Position numbers and translations under genes: made by a program. A DNA stretch of 64,000 nt from Pyxicephalus adspersus (taxonomy: Eukaryota > Chordata > Amphibia > Anura > Pyxicephalidae): NCBI RefSeq assembly GCF_032062135.1, contig NC_092861.1, forward strand, positions 62,365,027-62,429,026, written 5' to 3'. Shown piece by piece: positions 52,092-64,000 of the stretch. The first letter of the stretch is position 1. Every line of letters starts with the position of its first letter. The notes below the pieces were generated by a model. That model had not been told where the DNA came from. It searched no databases and was given only the letters and a program-made list of their open reading frames with translations.

Positions 52092-53990
52092 CATTTTCTT
52101 TATCTGCTGCGGACTAAGGGCTAGATTAGACGTACAGTGAGCCACAGCTTTCTGTTATGGGCTCAACTGCAGTCTCAACAGGAGAGGTTGGGAATCATTT
52201 TTTGCATGCTCTTGTGGCAGATCGTGGCACGGTTTTCAGATGCGACAAGTTGCTCTTGGTAGTGTAGTTGTTTTTTGAAGATTTGTGCAAAATGTTTGAT
52301 GGTTTTAAACCATTGGTCTGAAAGGATCCTAAATGCCAGGTCACCAGACAGGCTGCTCTGTCTGCCAACACTGTGTACACCTTAATTTTCGAAAAAATAA
52401 AATATTGGTTTACAAAAATGATTTTCACCTGTATATTAACTGTTTGCCCGGAGTTCAGCTTTATATACAACATGTAGAATACAGGTTATCATTTGCTTAG
52501 CTTTAAAGAAAATCTGTAGTGAAGGAACAAGTTGGTGACCATTGCTCACCTTAACAGTTTGTTGCCTGCCTCCCATTGTTTCAACACCTCTTACATGTCT
52601 GACCCAGAAGAATTAACAACACCTGGAGTTTTGACCACTGTCCTACTTTTTTGTTTCATATATTTTAAAGATCATTAACTGAAAGTATAAAAACCAGAGA
52701 CAGCTAAGCAACTAGTGTTTTCAGAAAGTGGTTATCAAAATCAAAATCCATGTTTCTATTGTTGCAGGTACATTTTACGTTATTACATTCATGGTTGTGG
52801 TAGATAGAATGAGGTCAAGCTAGACTCGTCTGTTCTGCAGTATTCTGTAAAGCTGGCAGGTGAGGTCAGGGTTATATGTCCACCTCCAAGATGGTTTCTA
52901 ATACATAGTTATCCATCTCTAAAAACTCTGGGTCATTTTTTTCACTAAAGTCTGCTGTAAGACTTCTAACTCCTTACTCTCTAATGTCATGACTGCAAAG
53001 TTGGAGCAAGCAGGCCAATTTATATTCTACTGACAGTAGAAAGGATTCCCAGCTGAGTACAAGGCAATGGAGATTTAAACTTTCCCTGTATGCAAAGGAC
53101 ATATTTAATATTTATTTTTCTATTATTTAGGTAATGGGTGTCTTGGGTGTTCTCTGCTGGTTCTATTTTTGGCAAGCATAAGAACATTGCTGTCAAAAAG
53201 TTCAGGGAAGACGAAAGTACAGAACAAGCGAGAACGAATTGCTTATGCTTTTCACCAATGCTTTATGAGGTGCAGCAAAATGTAATTAAATATAAAAAAA
53301 ATGATTTTTCTTTCATTAACGTGATTGAAGATGAGTTTTAGGCTCAATCATTATAGCCTTTTTTCACACTGTAAAATAAAATGTACACCGTACACATCTG
53401 TAGCATTTATTGTTATATGAGAGTACAAGAAAATGAGTGATTAAGTGAAATTAGGATGGATTGCTCCACAAATCTCAGCTAAATTGATTACTGTACCTTT
53501 CTTCTGCTTCACTCTTATATGAGTTGTCAACATCTCTGAAAAATGTATATCCTAAATAAAATGATCACCTAGCTTCACAGAACGGAGGACATTTAAATTC
53601 TTTCATGCTTCCATCAGATTTGCCAATGGTATTATTGCAAGATCAAGCCTTTTATTAAAATTGAGCTTGTTAATAGACAAAGTAGAGGCTGCCATGAATG
53701 TTTGGAATCATATGCTTAATTGACTAAATTTTAGTTTTATTAATAAAGCAATTTGAGCCCTGACCGAGTAAGACAATTAGCAATGGAAGAGCAAAGCCAT
53801 CGCTTTCAATGGACTAAAACTGAATATTAAATGCCAAAATCTTTAACAAAGCAACATAACCTTAATTGGAAAATTGTTATGTTTTAATTGTTGATCTAAA
53901 ATTAAATTTATATTATAGTTTTATAAATATAATGAATAAATAATTAATATTTTATATATTATTATAAATATCTACTACTAAAAAGTTATA
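52092..53990. other. Intron with a repeat-poor segment
   Basis: No mobile element recognised. 53460-53840 is complex and free of simple repeats, with TAAT-type and AATTAGCAATGGAAG-like sequence; see findings. Confidence 0.4.
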
Positions 53991-53993
53991 TAG

Positions 53994-54063
53994 TGGGCAG
54001 GGTCCACTCCTGTGTCACTGTCTGAATCTGTCAGTCATTTGCAACCCCTATTTATTGTACATC
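53994..54063 (+). mobile_element. L2-like LINE 3' UTR fragment
   Basis: GGGCAGGGTCCACTCCTGTG, TCACTGTCTG and AACCCCTATTTATTGTACA line up with 11390-11460 of the larger LINE copy. It stops before the GCGCTATATAAA motif. Confidence 0.7.
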
Positions 54064-54574
54064 AAAAAAAAATTTATAAAAATAATGTACTTTATTGTAT
54101 GTGATTTTAAAAACATGTCACAAAAACTTGCATTAATACCATAATTACAAAATACATTTCATGTGTAACAATAATGTTGAATAATTTAGGTTTCAAAATC
54201 ACCCGTAGGCTTCCTCAGAAGGACACATGTTTCAAACACATCAAATGTATATAAATGTGCTAAAACAGAAAAGTATATAAAGTGAAAGAGTTACATTCAT
54301 ATCATTAACAGTATTTGAATTTTTGATTGTTTATAGAAAGCACCTAAAAAACCCTTATACCATATATAGGAATTTTGACTTAAAAGTATATAAGGTTATG
54401 GTACTGATCTAAATGCCTTCCCACCAAACTATCCATTTGAAGTAAAATTATTTGTAATTGATACATATTGTGTTAATAGGGGAAAGGGGTCCACTTACAG
54501 CATCGTTTACAGCAATTTAGAGTTACCTTTTCTTAGAGGCATTCAATGCTGGTATTCTTTTTCTTTGATACATT

Positions 54575-54740
54575 GAGGGTGATTTACCCATAAAAGTTTA
54601 TCTGTTAGCAAAGTAAATGTTCACTCTGCAAAGTGCATTTTCATTAGGCTTAGTAAATAAAGTTGTGTTGACTTTGAATACCAAATCATGTGCAAGCAAA
54701 ATTGAAAAACAGCTTGAAAAGGTTTGGATATGTGAATATT
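54575..54740 (+). mobile_element. MITE-like family C, copy 3
   Basis: AGCAAAGTAAATGTTCACTC, TGCAAAGTGCATTTTCATT, TTAGTAAATAAAG and ACCAAATCATGTGCAAG (54680-54696) follow the order seen on the minus strand of 3262-3441. Confidence 0.5.
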
Positions 54741-54929
54741 CAACTTATAGGGCGAGCATGTGATATTTCTTGGAAAATAAACAATATCAAAGGCACAAAG
54801 AATATCCAGGTATTTAAGCTATTTTTTCAATTTTCATAAATGGCATCCTTGTTCCATATCTAAGATTTAGAAAAAAAAGGATGACTGGTTTATCCAGCAA
54901 CACTACCCAGCACTTCCTTTTATGAAGTT

Positions 54930-55156
54930 GCATGTGACCTGCTCCTGCATCTGGGTTCCAGACCTTCCTGCCAATTACTAGATTTGAGCATTGTCACGTG
55001 ATCTGTGGAGGAAAGTCACCATTTTATTGGATTAAAGACGCAGCTAATCACAGCATTGGAGGAAAGGTGCTTTGAAAGTCCATGTAAAGAATGTATAGAT
55101 TGTAGAGACACTCTCACCTTGCAATCTTGGACAAGGAAGCAGTGTCTCTTTAAGTA
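54930..55156 (-). repeat. Possible TTAA-type dispersed repeat
   Basis: On the minus strand it begins CTTAAAGAGACACTGCTTCC, in the style of the other TTAAAGAG ends at 28336 and 22336. It contains CACGTGAT like family B copy 1. No opposite terminus found. Confidence 0.3.
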
Positions 55157-56296
55157 AATATACCTGTATAAAATAATCCCTTAGTTGAAAAAAAATACTA
55201 AAAATAAACTGAGATAGGTTTGCATCTCTTAATTGAATACATCTACGTCAAGAAGATGTGTTATACATCATTAGATAAATTGCTATCTTTCATATTTTGT
55301 GATATGAAAATTATATTTGTTCATTAAGGATCTCACTACGGAGAAATTTGAATCTAAATAGTAATTCAGCCTGTTGTCATAGATATAAAATGATTATGTT
55401 AATATGTTCAAGTGTACATAACCTAGTGAAGGTTCTATATTCACTTTATTGTTGAGTTAGCTCAATATTTTGCTATTCCTAGAACAAAAAGTATATTTAA
55501 ACTTTATTCATGAAATCATTGATTTGATCACCCCAAAAGACTAGTACTCATCACAAAAATTAAACAATTGATTCAAAATACAAAATGCCAAATCTTTCCA
55601 TGTTCATGCAAGGCGTTTTCTGAGTGGAGTAACAATGTTATGACTGCAGTACTGCTTACAATTATCAGTCATGTTACTCAACTCTAGCTGCAGTGCATAT
55701 TCACAGATTTGTGTTAAATGCAATGAAATTTGTTTTACCAGAGTGAAATATTTTTCATCTATCTATAAATTGTTAATAAGTCTGCCTATGCTTGAAAGCA
55801 ATATGAGAAGGAAGCAAAGACCCATAAAAAGAAAATATAAAATCAGTTAATGAAAAATTCTAATTGATTCCCCTATTTACACAGAAAGTCCATAATTTCA
55901 CTTCTTCGAGCTTAAATTGAGTGGTAGAAAAGAATAACAATGGTTAAATTGAGTAACTGTGAGTTTGGAGCCTTCAATTAGGTTGCTAATAGGAGAGTGT
56001 TCCTTGGTACTGTTGAACTGAAACCCAAGTCTGTTTAAGCACCGGGGCAAGACCTTCTAGGTTGTGTTGGATATCCACATGGAGGCCGAGTGGTCATGAA
56101 ACACCTCTATATGATAGACTCCCATACTGATCAGACGATAGTATGCAAGGTGCATATTTAGCTCAGTGTATAGAAAAAGGTCATGTGTGATGAAGCAGAG
56201 TTTTCAGGCAACTTGTATTGCAGCCTCCATAAGAGTAGAAGTGGGGAATCTGAACAGGGTGCAGATATAAGAGCACAAGTGCTATTAGTAAGTAAA

Positions 56297-56298
<2 letters not shown>
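55157..56298. other. Intron without recognised elements
   Basis: AT-rich sequence, nothing assignable. Confidence 0.4.

Positions 56299-56338
<40 letters not shown>
56299..56338. repeat. (TA)n microsatellite
   Basis: About 15 TA units, a GT interruption at 56329, then more TA. Confidence 0.93.
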
Positions 56339-58677
56339 TTATTTTTTTAAAGGGGAGACTACATTGATAACGACTAACAAGGTATGCAGCAAAACAAAAA
56401 TTACAATGGAGCAAACAGGTGTCATGCCTCCAGGTATACCCATCAGAATAGGTAATATGGCCATATGTGGAGGAAGAACATTCAGATACAAATAAAGTAT
56501 ACCGATGTCAGTCCCACGGACCTAGTTTGTAGCACATGTGAGATAGTTATGTTATGTCAATATTTGAGAATCCACTCCAAAATCTTTAGGAATGCCACAT
56601 CAATGCACATTTCTTTGTGACCTGTTGACGATGTCTATTATTGATAATCAGAGGGACACCAGCTGTGAAGAAAGGAAATCTCCATCATTTTCCAATTGAG
56701 AGGCACTCAGCACCAGGTCAGATATTTCCAATTCCAAGCCATCAGCTTGTTCTGGGACCCTGACAATTATGTTTAACCACAAAAAGGGCCACTTGATAAG
56801 CAGCTTCTAACCTTGTAATCAGTGGCTCCCATTCTGCTCTAGTGGGCAATGCCTGTATCTATGCCCTCAAATCCAGTCCTGAAACAAGAAACAGCTGAGC
56901 TCCAATTTGCACCCCACAGTGCCACAAAGGACGTAGGCCCTTGTAAAGATATTGAAGAAAACTTTACTGGATAATTCTAAAGCATAATAAAAGCTCACTG
57001 TTCTACTAACTGATCCTTCCTTGGCAAGGACAGAAGGAAAGGCTGGCTCCATCTAGGAGATGTAGGCCTCAATACAAATGTTGTGTCAATCTGCACTCGG
57101 AAAGATGATTCAGATAAAAGCATGTACCACCAGATCTTCTGCAACCTTCTTATAGCTCAAGGAACACTTACTTTCCATCATTTAGGGATATTGACAGAAC
57201 TGATGTTTGGGTGCCCAGCGGGTTAATACAGCAAAGAAGTAGCAAGGGCTCTAAAATAAATGGATGTTCATCACACTATGTTATGCCCATGCCCTCATCT
57301 TTACAAATATTTATATAGAAATATAATAAAGAGGAAACATCAAAAATAAAACATTTCTCTCTCTTGATTTTACATACACACCTAGATTGCTTTTATCATT
57401 ATACTCTGATGGCCAAGTTTTAATAACGAGGTAAACTATGTTATTACATTGAGCACAGGCATACTTGATTTAATTTCCATGATGACAATTATAGGCTGTT
57501 CAGAGTTATTGTTTTGAAATTCTGAAAGCTGCAAAGCTATTTCTAGGTATGTCTCTAAAAATCAATACCAAGTGAAATATGGGATTACATTATTAAAAGT
57601 GACAGATTAAAGTTAGAAGCAGGTTGAGTTTTCTTTCATCTTGCAGTTTATTAGGCAGTACAGGTTTCTGAAGTAATCAGAATTCCAAACTATAAAACAC
57701 TGGCAACCTGAAGATTTATGGGGCAAAATGTACACTGTTCAGTAATAAAACGGGAGATCTCTGTCAAACATGACTTTACATTGACTAAAGGATTTTTTTT
57801 GTTTTAAATAAGAAATGCTTATGATAACTTTATATGAAGAAACAATTTCCCTGATGGGGGAAATAAAGGAAGAGCTAAGTAAATATTCTTATTGATGTAT
57901 ATATAAAAAACACTGAGCAAATACAAAAAAATATAATGGCATCTTAAGTTCATTACATGTTTTACATGCTAATCATTTTACCATACTGAGAAAATCTTTA
58001 TTTTAATCTGAGTAAACTAATTTATTTGAGACAATAAACTCAATATTTAGGGAAATACCAACGACAAAGGTAGAAGTTCTTAGAGATTGAATAGGGGTAC
58101 AGGGTCAGCTGTACATACAGCAGCGTGTAAAACAGCAGTATTTTCCAACTGCATGTCAAGAAGCTAAAAATGTATGTAGTATTCCAAAATTCACTAACAT
58201 GAGAAATGTGTATGCAGAAATGTTGTCTTTCTGTATATAAGGATGCTTAGCAGTTACAAACCAGCATGTTTTTCTGTTGTACTATTGTTCAAAGTGTATT
58301 TCAGTAACATGGAAAATTCCATGGTTGGATGTGAATTGACCAAAAAAGCAGCATGTGTCAACAAGAATTGTAGGTCTTATTGGTGGCAATGACAGCTAAT
58401 GAAAATGCATGTTACATGAGTTTTGACACGTTTGGAGCAAATGGTAACCAGAAGACATCACTCAACATTTAGCTCATAATGCATAAAAACACACATAAGG
58501 TGCAACAAGGAATATACAAGCTTGAATAACAATGCACATGGAAAGGTATAAACCCAGCCTCAGTGTTAAAGGGGTCCCTACATCCATAAAAGTCACAAGG
58601 CCAATATTACTGTATAAGAAAGAACATATTTTTTCAAAAATGTGATCCTCTTGACAGAAAAAAACCACAGCAATCTC
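56339..58677. other. Intron without recognised elements
   Basis: AT-rich, mostly complex sequence. The minus-strand frame 56867-57052 has no domain. Confidence 0.4.
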
Positions 58678-58840
58678 CTAGATTGTAAGCTTTTCAGGGC
58701 AGGGTCCTCTCCTCTTCCTGTGTCACTGTCTGTATTCTTCTGTCTTTTGGAACCCCTATTTAATGTACAGCAATGCATAATATGTTGGTGCTATAAAAAT
58801 CCTGTTTATTAACAATAATAATAATAATATTAATAATAAT
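58678..58840 (+). mobile_element. L2-like LINE 3' UTR with TTA/AAT tail
   Basis: CTAGATTGTAAGCTTTTCAG, GGGCAGGGTCCTCT, CTATTTAATGTACAGC and GGTGCTATAAAAATCCTG match 11370-11500 of the larger copy almost end to end, followed by an (AAT)n tail. A 5'-truncated insertion in the same orientation, antisense to csmd1. Confidence 0.85.
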
Positions 58841-61800
58841 ACTCATTGCAATGCATGCAGCGTAGGCAAAGAGTTAAAATATGAATGGATTCATTTAATG
58901 AATTTGGCAACTCCTCATTTTAAAAGATAATACACAGAGTTGTAATTAGATCAACATCTTTCTTTATATTTTGACTCCCCAAGATACATTTTGTTTGTAA
59001 TCATTTGCTGTAAGTTATTAATGCATTGGGAGACCCTTAAAATGGATTCTTACTACTACATTTTTTAATAAAATGTTGATGAAAGAGGAAGATGGCATGT
59101 TCTAATCGGCAGATAAATCTAAGCCTGCATATCCAATTACAAAATGCACTTGTCACGTATTTGTCAAAGCATATACATGTGCTGCTAACTGCGGGCTACA
59201 GTATTGAAAGATGCTTTATTTGAACACAATAATGATGCCACTAGTAGCATGACATGAGATCCATTATTTTGCATTACAGTAACAATATTGCCGGCAGCAG
59301 TATACATATGTAACTGTACATTTTACAGTGAGTGATAGCTGCACAGTTCACTATGTTGAATTAGTATGCCTTAAAGTAAAAAAATGCAAACATGAATAAC
59401 GTAACATTTGTGATCTATGAATCTCTAAAGTGAGACATTCAGATTCATATAAAATGGATCATATTTAACTGGGGCATTATTTACATTCCGATATATAATA
59501 CTTGAACAATACTCTGATAAAACAAATGTGCTAAGAGATGTAACTGAAGAAAACACAAAAATGTTATTTAAAAAGATTTGAGTATTAAAGAGATTTAAAA
59601 AGAGTATTAATTTGAGAATTAAAAAGATTTAACTTTCACCAAAAAAAACACATTTTTTCACAATAGATTTAAAAAAAAATGTGTGAATAACTTTTACTCA
59701 TGATTTATACATTTTATACTGTGAACATTTTGGGTAAAACATTGGGTGAATTGTTGGTGAAAACATTTATAAATAGACAAAGTGTATGGTAAGCCAAAAA
59801 AAAATGTTTTTTTAATTTCTGTGTGTGTATTTAAATCTTTGTTAGGTTTTCATGTTGTAGTTGGAGAGCTTCCCTCACTTCCTCTAATCAAGTCAAAAAT
59901 AGCAGTAAAAATACAACAAGAGTTCAGATCTTCAGATCCTTTACCACTAAAAGTGGCTTGAGATACTCTTAAAAAAAATTGAAGAAATAAAATATTGTCA
60001 GGATTTCAAACCTCAGCACAACTAGATGTGTAAAAAATAAATAATAAAATAATGATACAAGTTTATAAAGATGATGTGGAATACAGTTATTGCACTAATC
60101 TACTAGCTGAAAATCCTGTGCTGAACCTTACAGCCATTCCTCTAACATACTCTGAAAAATGTTACCAAAAAAAAAATTTCATGTGCTGAGCTTTGCCTAC
60201 TGTTTGATATACAGTCATGTGGAAAAAAGTACACTTTGAATTATAATGTATCTGGACATAAAAAAAGCATCTGGTACTTTTTGGTAGCAAATTGCAAAAA
60301 AAACCCAAGAGCTAAATTTTAGATGCCTAGGCCTTAGCATGTTAAGTTATTTTTCATGACTGTATATTTAGAAAAACACTGAACAAGTTTGGCCTGTCTG
60401 AAAGGGTTTCTCTCTCAAACAAGGTATACCATGTTAGGTTTGCAAAGTCGAATCTGAACAAACCACAATATTTGTGGGGCAATGCCCTTTGCACATACAA
60501 GACCAAAGTGGAGATGTTTGGCCATAAAGTACAAAGCCAAATGGAGGCAACCAAATACAGTGGTGTGTGATGCCAATGGAGCAAAATACAGTAGGGGTGA
60601 CTATTTGGGCTTGCTTTGCAGTCACTGGGAACTCCTATCTTTATTTCATTTCACTGTAGCAAATGAAGCAGCCATGTCATTATTAAAGGAACAGAGTTAG
60701 TGAATAAAGGAAAGCTGAGTTCACTCTCCAAATACTAAAAACTGTCTAGTTTAGCTGTCATAGGAGAATTTGCAGCTATTTTGCCTTAAAGTGCTTCATG
60801 TCAAACACCATCCTATAACTACTAATTAGGTTGATGGTTCATTTGCAGAAACAAAATGGAAAAAAAAAATCATAAAAACCAACTCCAAATATTCTGTGGT
60901 TATTACTGTATTGCTGACTGATCTGCTATGTCACCCCTACGGTCCATGCCTTTCTCTTGAGTAAGGTCAAATTCTCACATCTATACACAAATCTGGAAGT
61001 TTTCCAGTCATAATGCATTAAGGATTTTCAGGGTGGTAATTTATTGTCTGTCCTATTTTAACAGATGTGTATTAGCATTAGAACACAGTTGAAGCTGCCA
61101 AACAAATTGTTAGAAGTACTGGTTGTGTCGTTTATCATCCATCTCAGAGTGACATCACACAGAGGTCTATCTCCAAGAGTTTCATGGCTGGAGGGCTAAG
61201 GAAGGCTCATTACAAAGCTTGTATAGCAAAGCAAATTTAATACACAAGCTGCATGCAAATATGCATGCATATCCCCAGGTCATTTCTCTACTGTGTGACG
61301 AGCTAAAACAAATGACACAAGATGTGTAATTAATTATGAAATGTGAAAATGCCTGAGCTACCTGAACCAATTAAAGTATGATCCCTTCAGGAGTAGAAAT
61401 TACTTTTGTACAAATTTGTTTCATGTAATTAAACAATTTTTATGCAGGAAGGTCAAACCTTTGTATCCATTTTCTATTTTAGTGATTACTTTCATAATGG
61501 AAGTCTTTACTTTTTTATTCTGGTGAAAAGGTGTCCAACTTTCATATCAACTCTGCAGAATATTTTAAGGACTGCGGGTGCAACAATACAAATTCTAATG
61601 GTTTCCTGTAAAACAGGCTGCTTAAAAAAATGTAAGCCTTCTGCTTGCTGCTTTAAATTACTCTAATTTGCCATGAAGGCTTTAAATAGAAGACTGAAGG
61701 TCTTCCTGCCAAAAATCTCCATGCTATCCCTGTGGGCAGATTAGCTTGGCATTTGAGAGATGGTATACATATATTAATTTTTGCCCACTGATATATTCTC

Positions 61801-62934
61801 TATTTATAGAAAATCTGTTCATTATACCTTTGAAGGACTGATCAAAGCCCTAAAAAATGTTATGCTACGTTTTTAATCTCTACAAAAAAAAAAATTACTA
61901 GATATAATGGAAATATTGAAATAAAATTTTTATTTGATATGAAGCAGAATGCAGTACAAATATCTATACTTGAATGCCCTATGGAACATAGGGACAAATA
62001 TGAAATTTTAAATTGCAAAACATGTTTTTTTAAACCTCTGATACCTAGAAACAAATGGGACAATCGTTAGGTTTTATCAAAGTCAAGTGATGTGTTTCTG
62101 CCAAGTGTTGTCAGTCAGTGAAATGAAATTGTCTTCCCTTTAAAATCACACTGGATTGTATTTATGGACAGTGATATTACAAATCCAAGTATCCTGAAAA
62201 TAACAACAGCTTGAATAATTGAAAGATGATGGAGATAAGAAAACACAATTGAAAAACATACAAGGAGCTTGGAATACCTGTTTAGTTTTTCAGCATTTCA
62301 TGTAATGATTTCTGTACAGAACAAGTCCTTAACACCAAGTTTTGATCTGAGACTTCTAGGACTAGATAATCAGGGAGTTTGTTAATAGATTGGTAATAAA
62401 AGTGCACTACTAGTGACCCGGTGATTTTTGCACATATCATTAATATCTAACTGCAGACTGCAACACCGCTGATAACATGCTGCAGTTTGGATTATTGTTA
62501 CCAAGATTTGGAGTAACATTTTATGTTTTTAGGAATCTATACCATCATTGCTTTATACTGTAAGAATAATAAACTAAAGTGGCTTTAAACCCTCTGTTAG
62601 GGTGAACTTTAGGGCTAGCTATTTCTTTGTACATTAATAATGTTATTGTTAGGTCATTGGCCTCTTTCATTTGTCATAATGTCCTTTAATACACTATCTA
62701 CTGCACAAGTGGTATATGTTCCTTGTAACCCAAAAAACAAGAATTTGGTTGCTGTGTGTTCATGCACCCTGTGACATTTCTATTTGTACTATACTAATTT
62801 ACTGTATGCTGTATTTACTGTAATGCTCATTCAGTTTGGAGAAACCATACACCTCTAGCTAACAAGTATATTAAATGAGAAAGGAATATGATGCTGCCAT
62901 CTTGACTGCCTAAAAAAATAGTTTTGTGGTGGCA
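58841..62934. other. Long intron stretch, repeat-poor
   Basis: No mobile elements recognised. A small AGTATTAAAGAGATTTAAAA-type tandem lies at 59581-59632. 61195-61440 and 61640-61780 are candidate conserved segments. Confidence 0.4.
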
Positions 62935-62944
62935 GGGGGGGGGG
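62935..62944. repeat. G10 homopolymer
   Basis: Ten consecutive G within GTGGTGGCA...TCATC. Confidence 0.85.
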
Positions 62945-63954
62945 TCATCTGATCATTGTGCTTTTTAAATCACTGGAATGGTTGTGCACATCAGGTGTTC
63001 TGACCCTGCGTATCTGCATACCTGTTCCAGGTGAGTTACAAGAACATTCAAGGTTATTTATTTTCAGAAGGTTGGTAATGGCTTCTCCCTTAGATATCCC
63101 ATGGTAGATTTTAACTCCATTCCAATCTGTGGACTGAGCACTTGTAAATCTAGTCATGGTGCAATGTTTCAATGTCAAATCTACTGTCTCGGCTATCTAC
63201 ACCCCTGTTGAGTTCTTACATCAACAAAAGATTTGGGGTGCAGTAGTAACCGCTGCACCATGACAGCATACATTGTAAAAGTGCAGAAACTGAGAAAATT
63301 ATTTTTTTTTAGCTCAACTTTTATTTTCTGTTACCCAGTGCCCATGATGTATGGACATTGCACATTGTGACACATCTTACGCAGACAGCGTTACAAAATC
63401 TGCTTCAGCTTCACAGTAAGAGTTTCAATGGCTCAGTAGCTTTTTCTGCATATGTATATCTGTACATGTATATCTGTGTTTCCTTAAAAGAAATATAAAT
63501 GATCTCTTTACATTTGTAAAGACTATGAAAAGTTCTGGTGCTGTATAATTTCAAGGGCTTGTGTCAAATTCTCCCGTGTTTGATGTGTTTTTTAAATGAA
63601 TGTCAAATGCAGATTAGAAAATTACCATTTACATTAATGGGCCATTGTAGTTCAGCCATGTTTGACCTGCTTTCCATTGCACTGTTTCTTTGAATGCAAC
63701 ATCCCAAGTGCATTAGAACTGGAGATAAACCAGGTCAAATGCAACCTTTTCTTGTCAAACACTGCATTTTCAATTTGAGAGCATGTAGCTGCATTTGAAT
63801 ATAAAAAGCTGTAATTGACCAGAAAGCCCATGTCCAAATCCAAAAATAGAGTTATAATGGAAAAAAAGGATTTGCAATATTGTGGGTAACATATACTGAA
63901 ATCATTAACCGTGATAAAGGAATGGAACATAAATATATCTAAACACTAATTCAA
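62945..63954. other. Intron without recognised elements
   Basis: AT-rich. Minus-strand frames at 62945 and 63652 lack any domain. Confidence 0.4.
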
Positions 63955-63981
63955 ATATATATATATATATATATATATATA
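63955..63981. repeat. (AT)n microsatellite
   Basis: About 13 AT units near the right edge. Confidence 0.92.
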
Positions 63982-64000
63982 GGCACATACCACCATACAT

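Overview
The window is intronic sequence of a large vertebrate gene, read mostly from its antisense strand. The only protein-coding segment I can support is one 217-bp exon at 12010-12226 on the minus strand. It encodes the start of a CUB domain that I recognise as the first CUB domain of CSMD1 (CUB and Sushi multiple domains 1), which I take to be exon 2. The exon has a clean acceptor (T-run plus ACAG), a clean donor (CAG|GTAGGA), and phases that fit a phase-1 to phase-2 exon. Everything to the right (12227-64000) is therefore intron 1 and everything to the left (1-12009) is intron 2 in the gene's sense. Neither exon 1 nor exon 3 is visible. Very long first introns are known for CSMD genes.

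The host is probably a frog (anuran amphibian). The exon is plainly vertebrate. The AT-rich sequence carries long pure (AT)n arrays, L2-clade LINE 3' ends with TTA-rich tails, hAT-like and TTAA-flanked non-autonomous elements, and a multi-copy palindromic element beginning GGCCTGATTTATTAAAG, all of which I associate with frog genomes. Mammalian Alu/L1 and avian CR1 are not seen. The species cannot be named. A short N run at 49320-49327 shows this is a draft assembly.

Layout: 1-12009 holds a hAT-like element, a TTAA-type element, AT arrays, a chimeric pair of small elements, a degenerate minisatellite (about 6515-6960), a CpG-rich nested element (7076-7604) and a truncated L2-like LINE (10198-11520). 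12010-12226 is the csmd1 exon. 12227-64000 holds five copies of the palindromic element, an LTR-like block (about 15066-15740), a TA-flanked mariner-like MITE (16641-17141), hAT-like elements (19570-19888, 31449-31802, 51887-52083), a second TTAA-type element (28336-28729), a possible solo LTR (about 46435-47190), several L2 3' fragments and many (AT)n arrays. Between them lie long single-copy-looking stretches, a few of which resemble conserved non-coding elements.

I found no operon, CRISPR array, RNA gene or new biochemical system. The most interesting material is in the mobile elements: a 166-bp element with 27 CpGs sitting as a clean insertion inside another element; repeated CATTG/CATCG direct repeats flanking one palindromic family; and a shared layout (TTAA, subterminal hairpin, core, splice-donor-like GTAAG, T-rich tail) in otherwise different elements. 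The short ORFs elsewhere are chance or repeat-derived frames.
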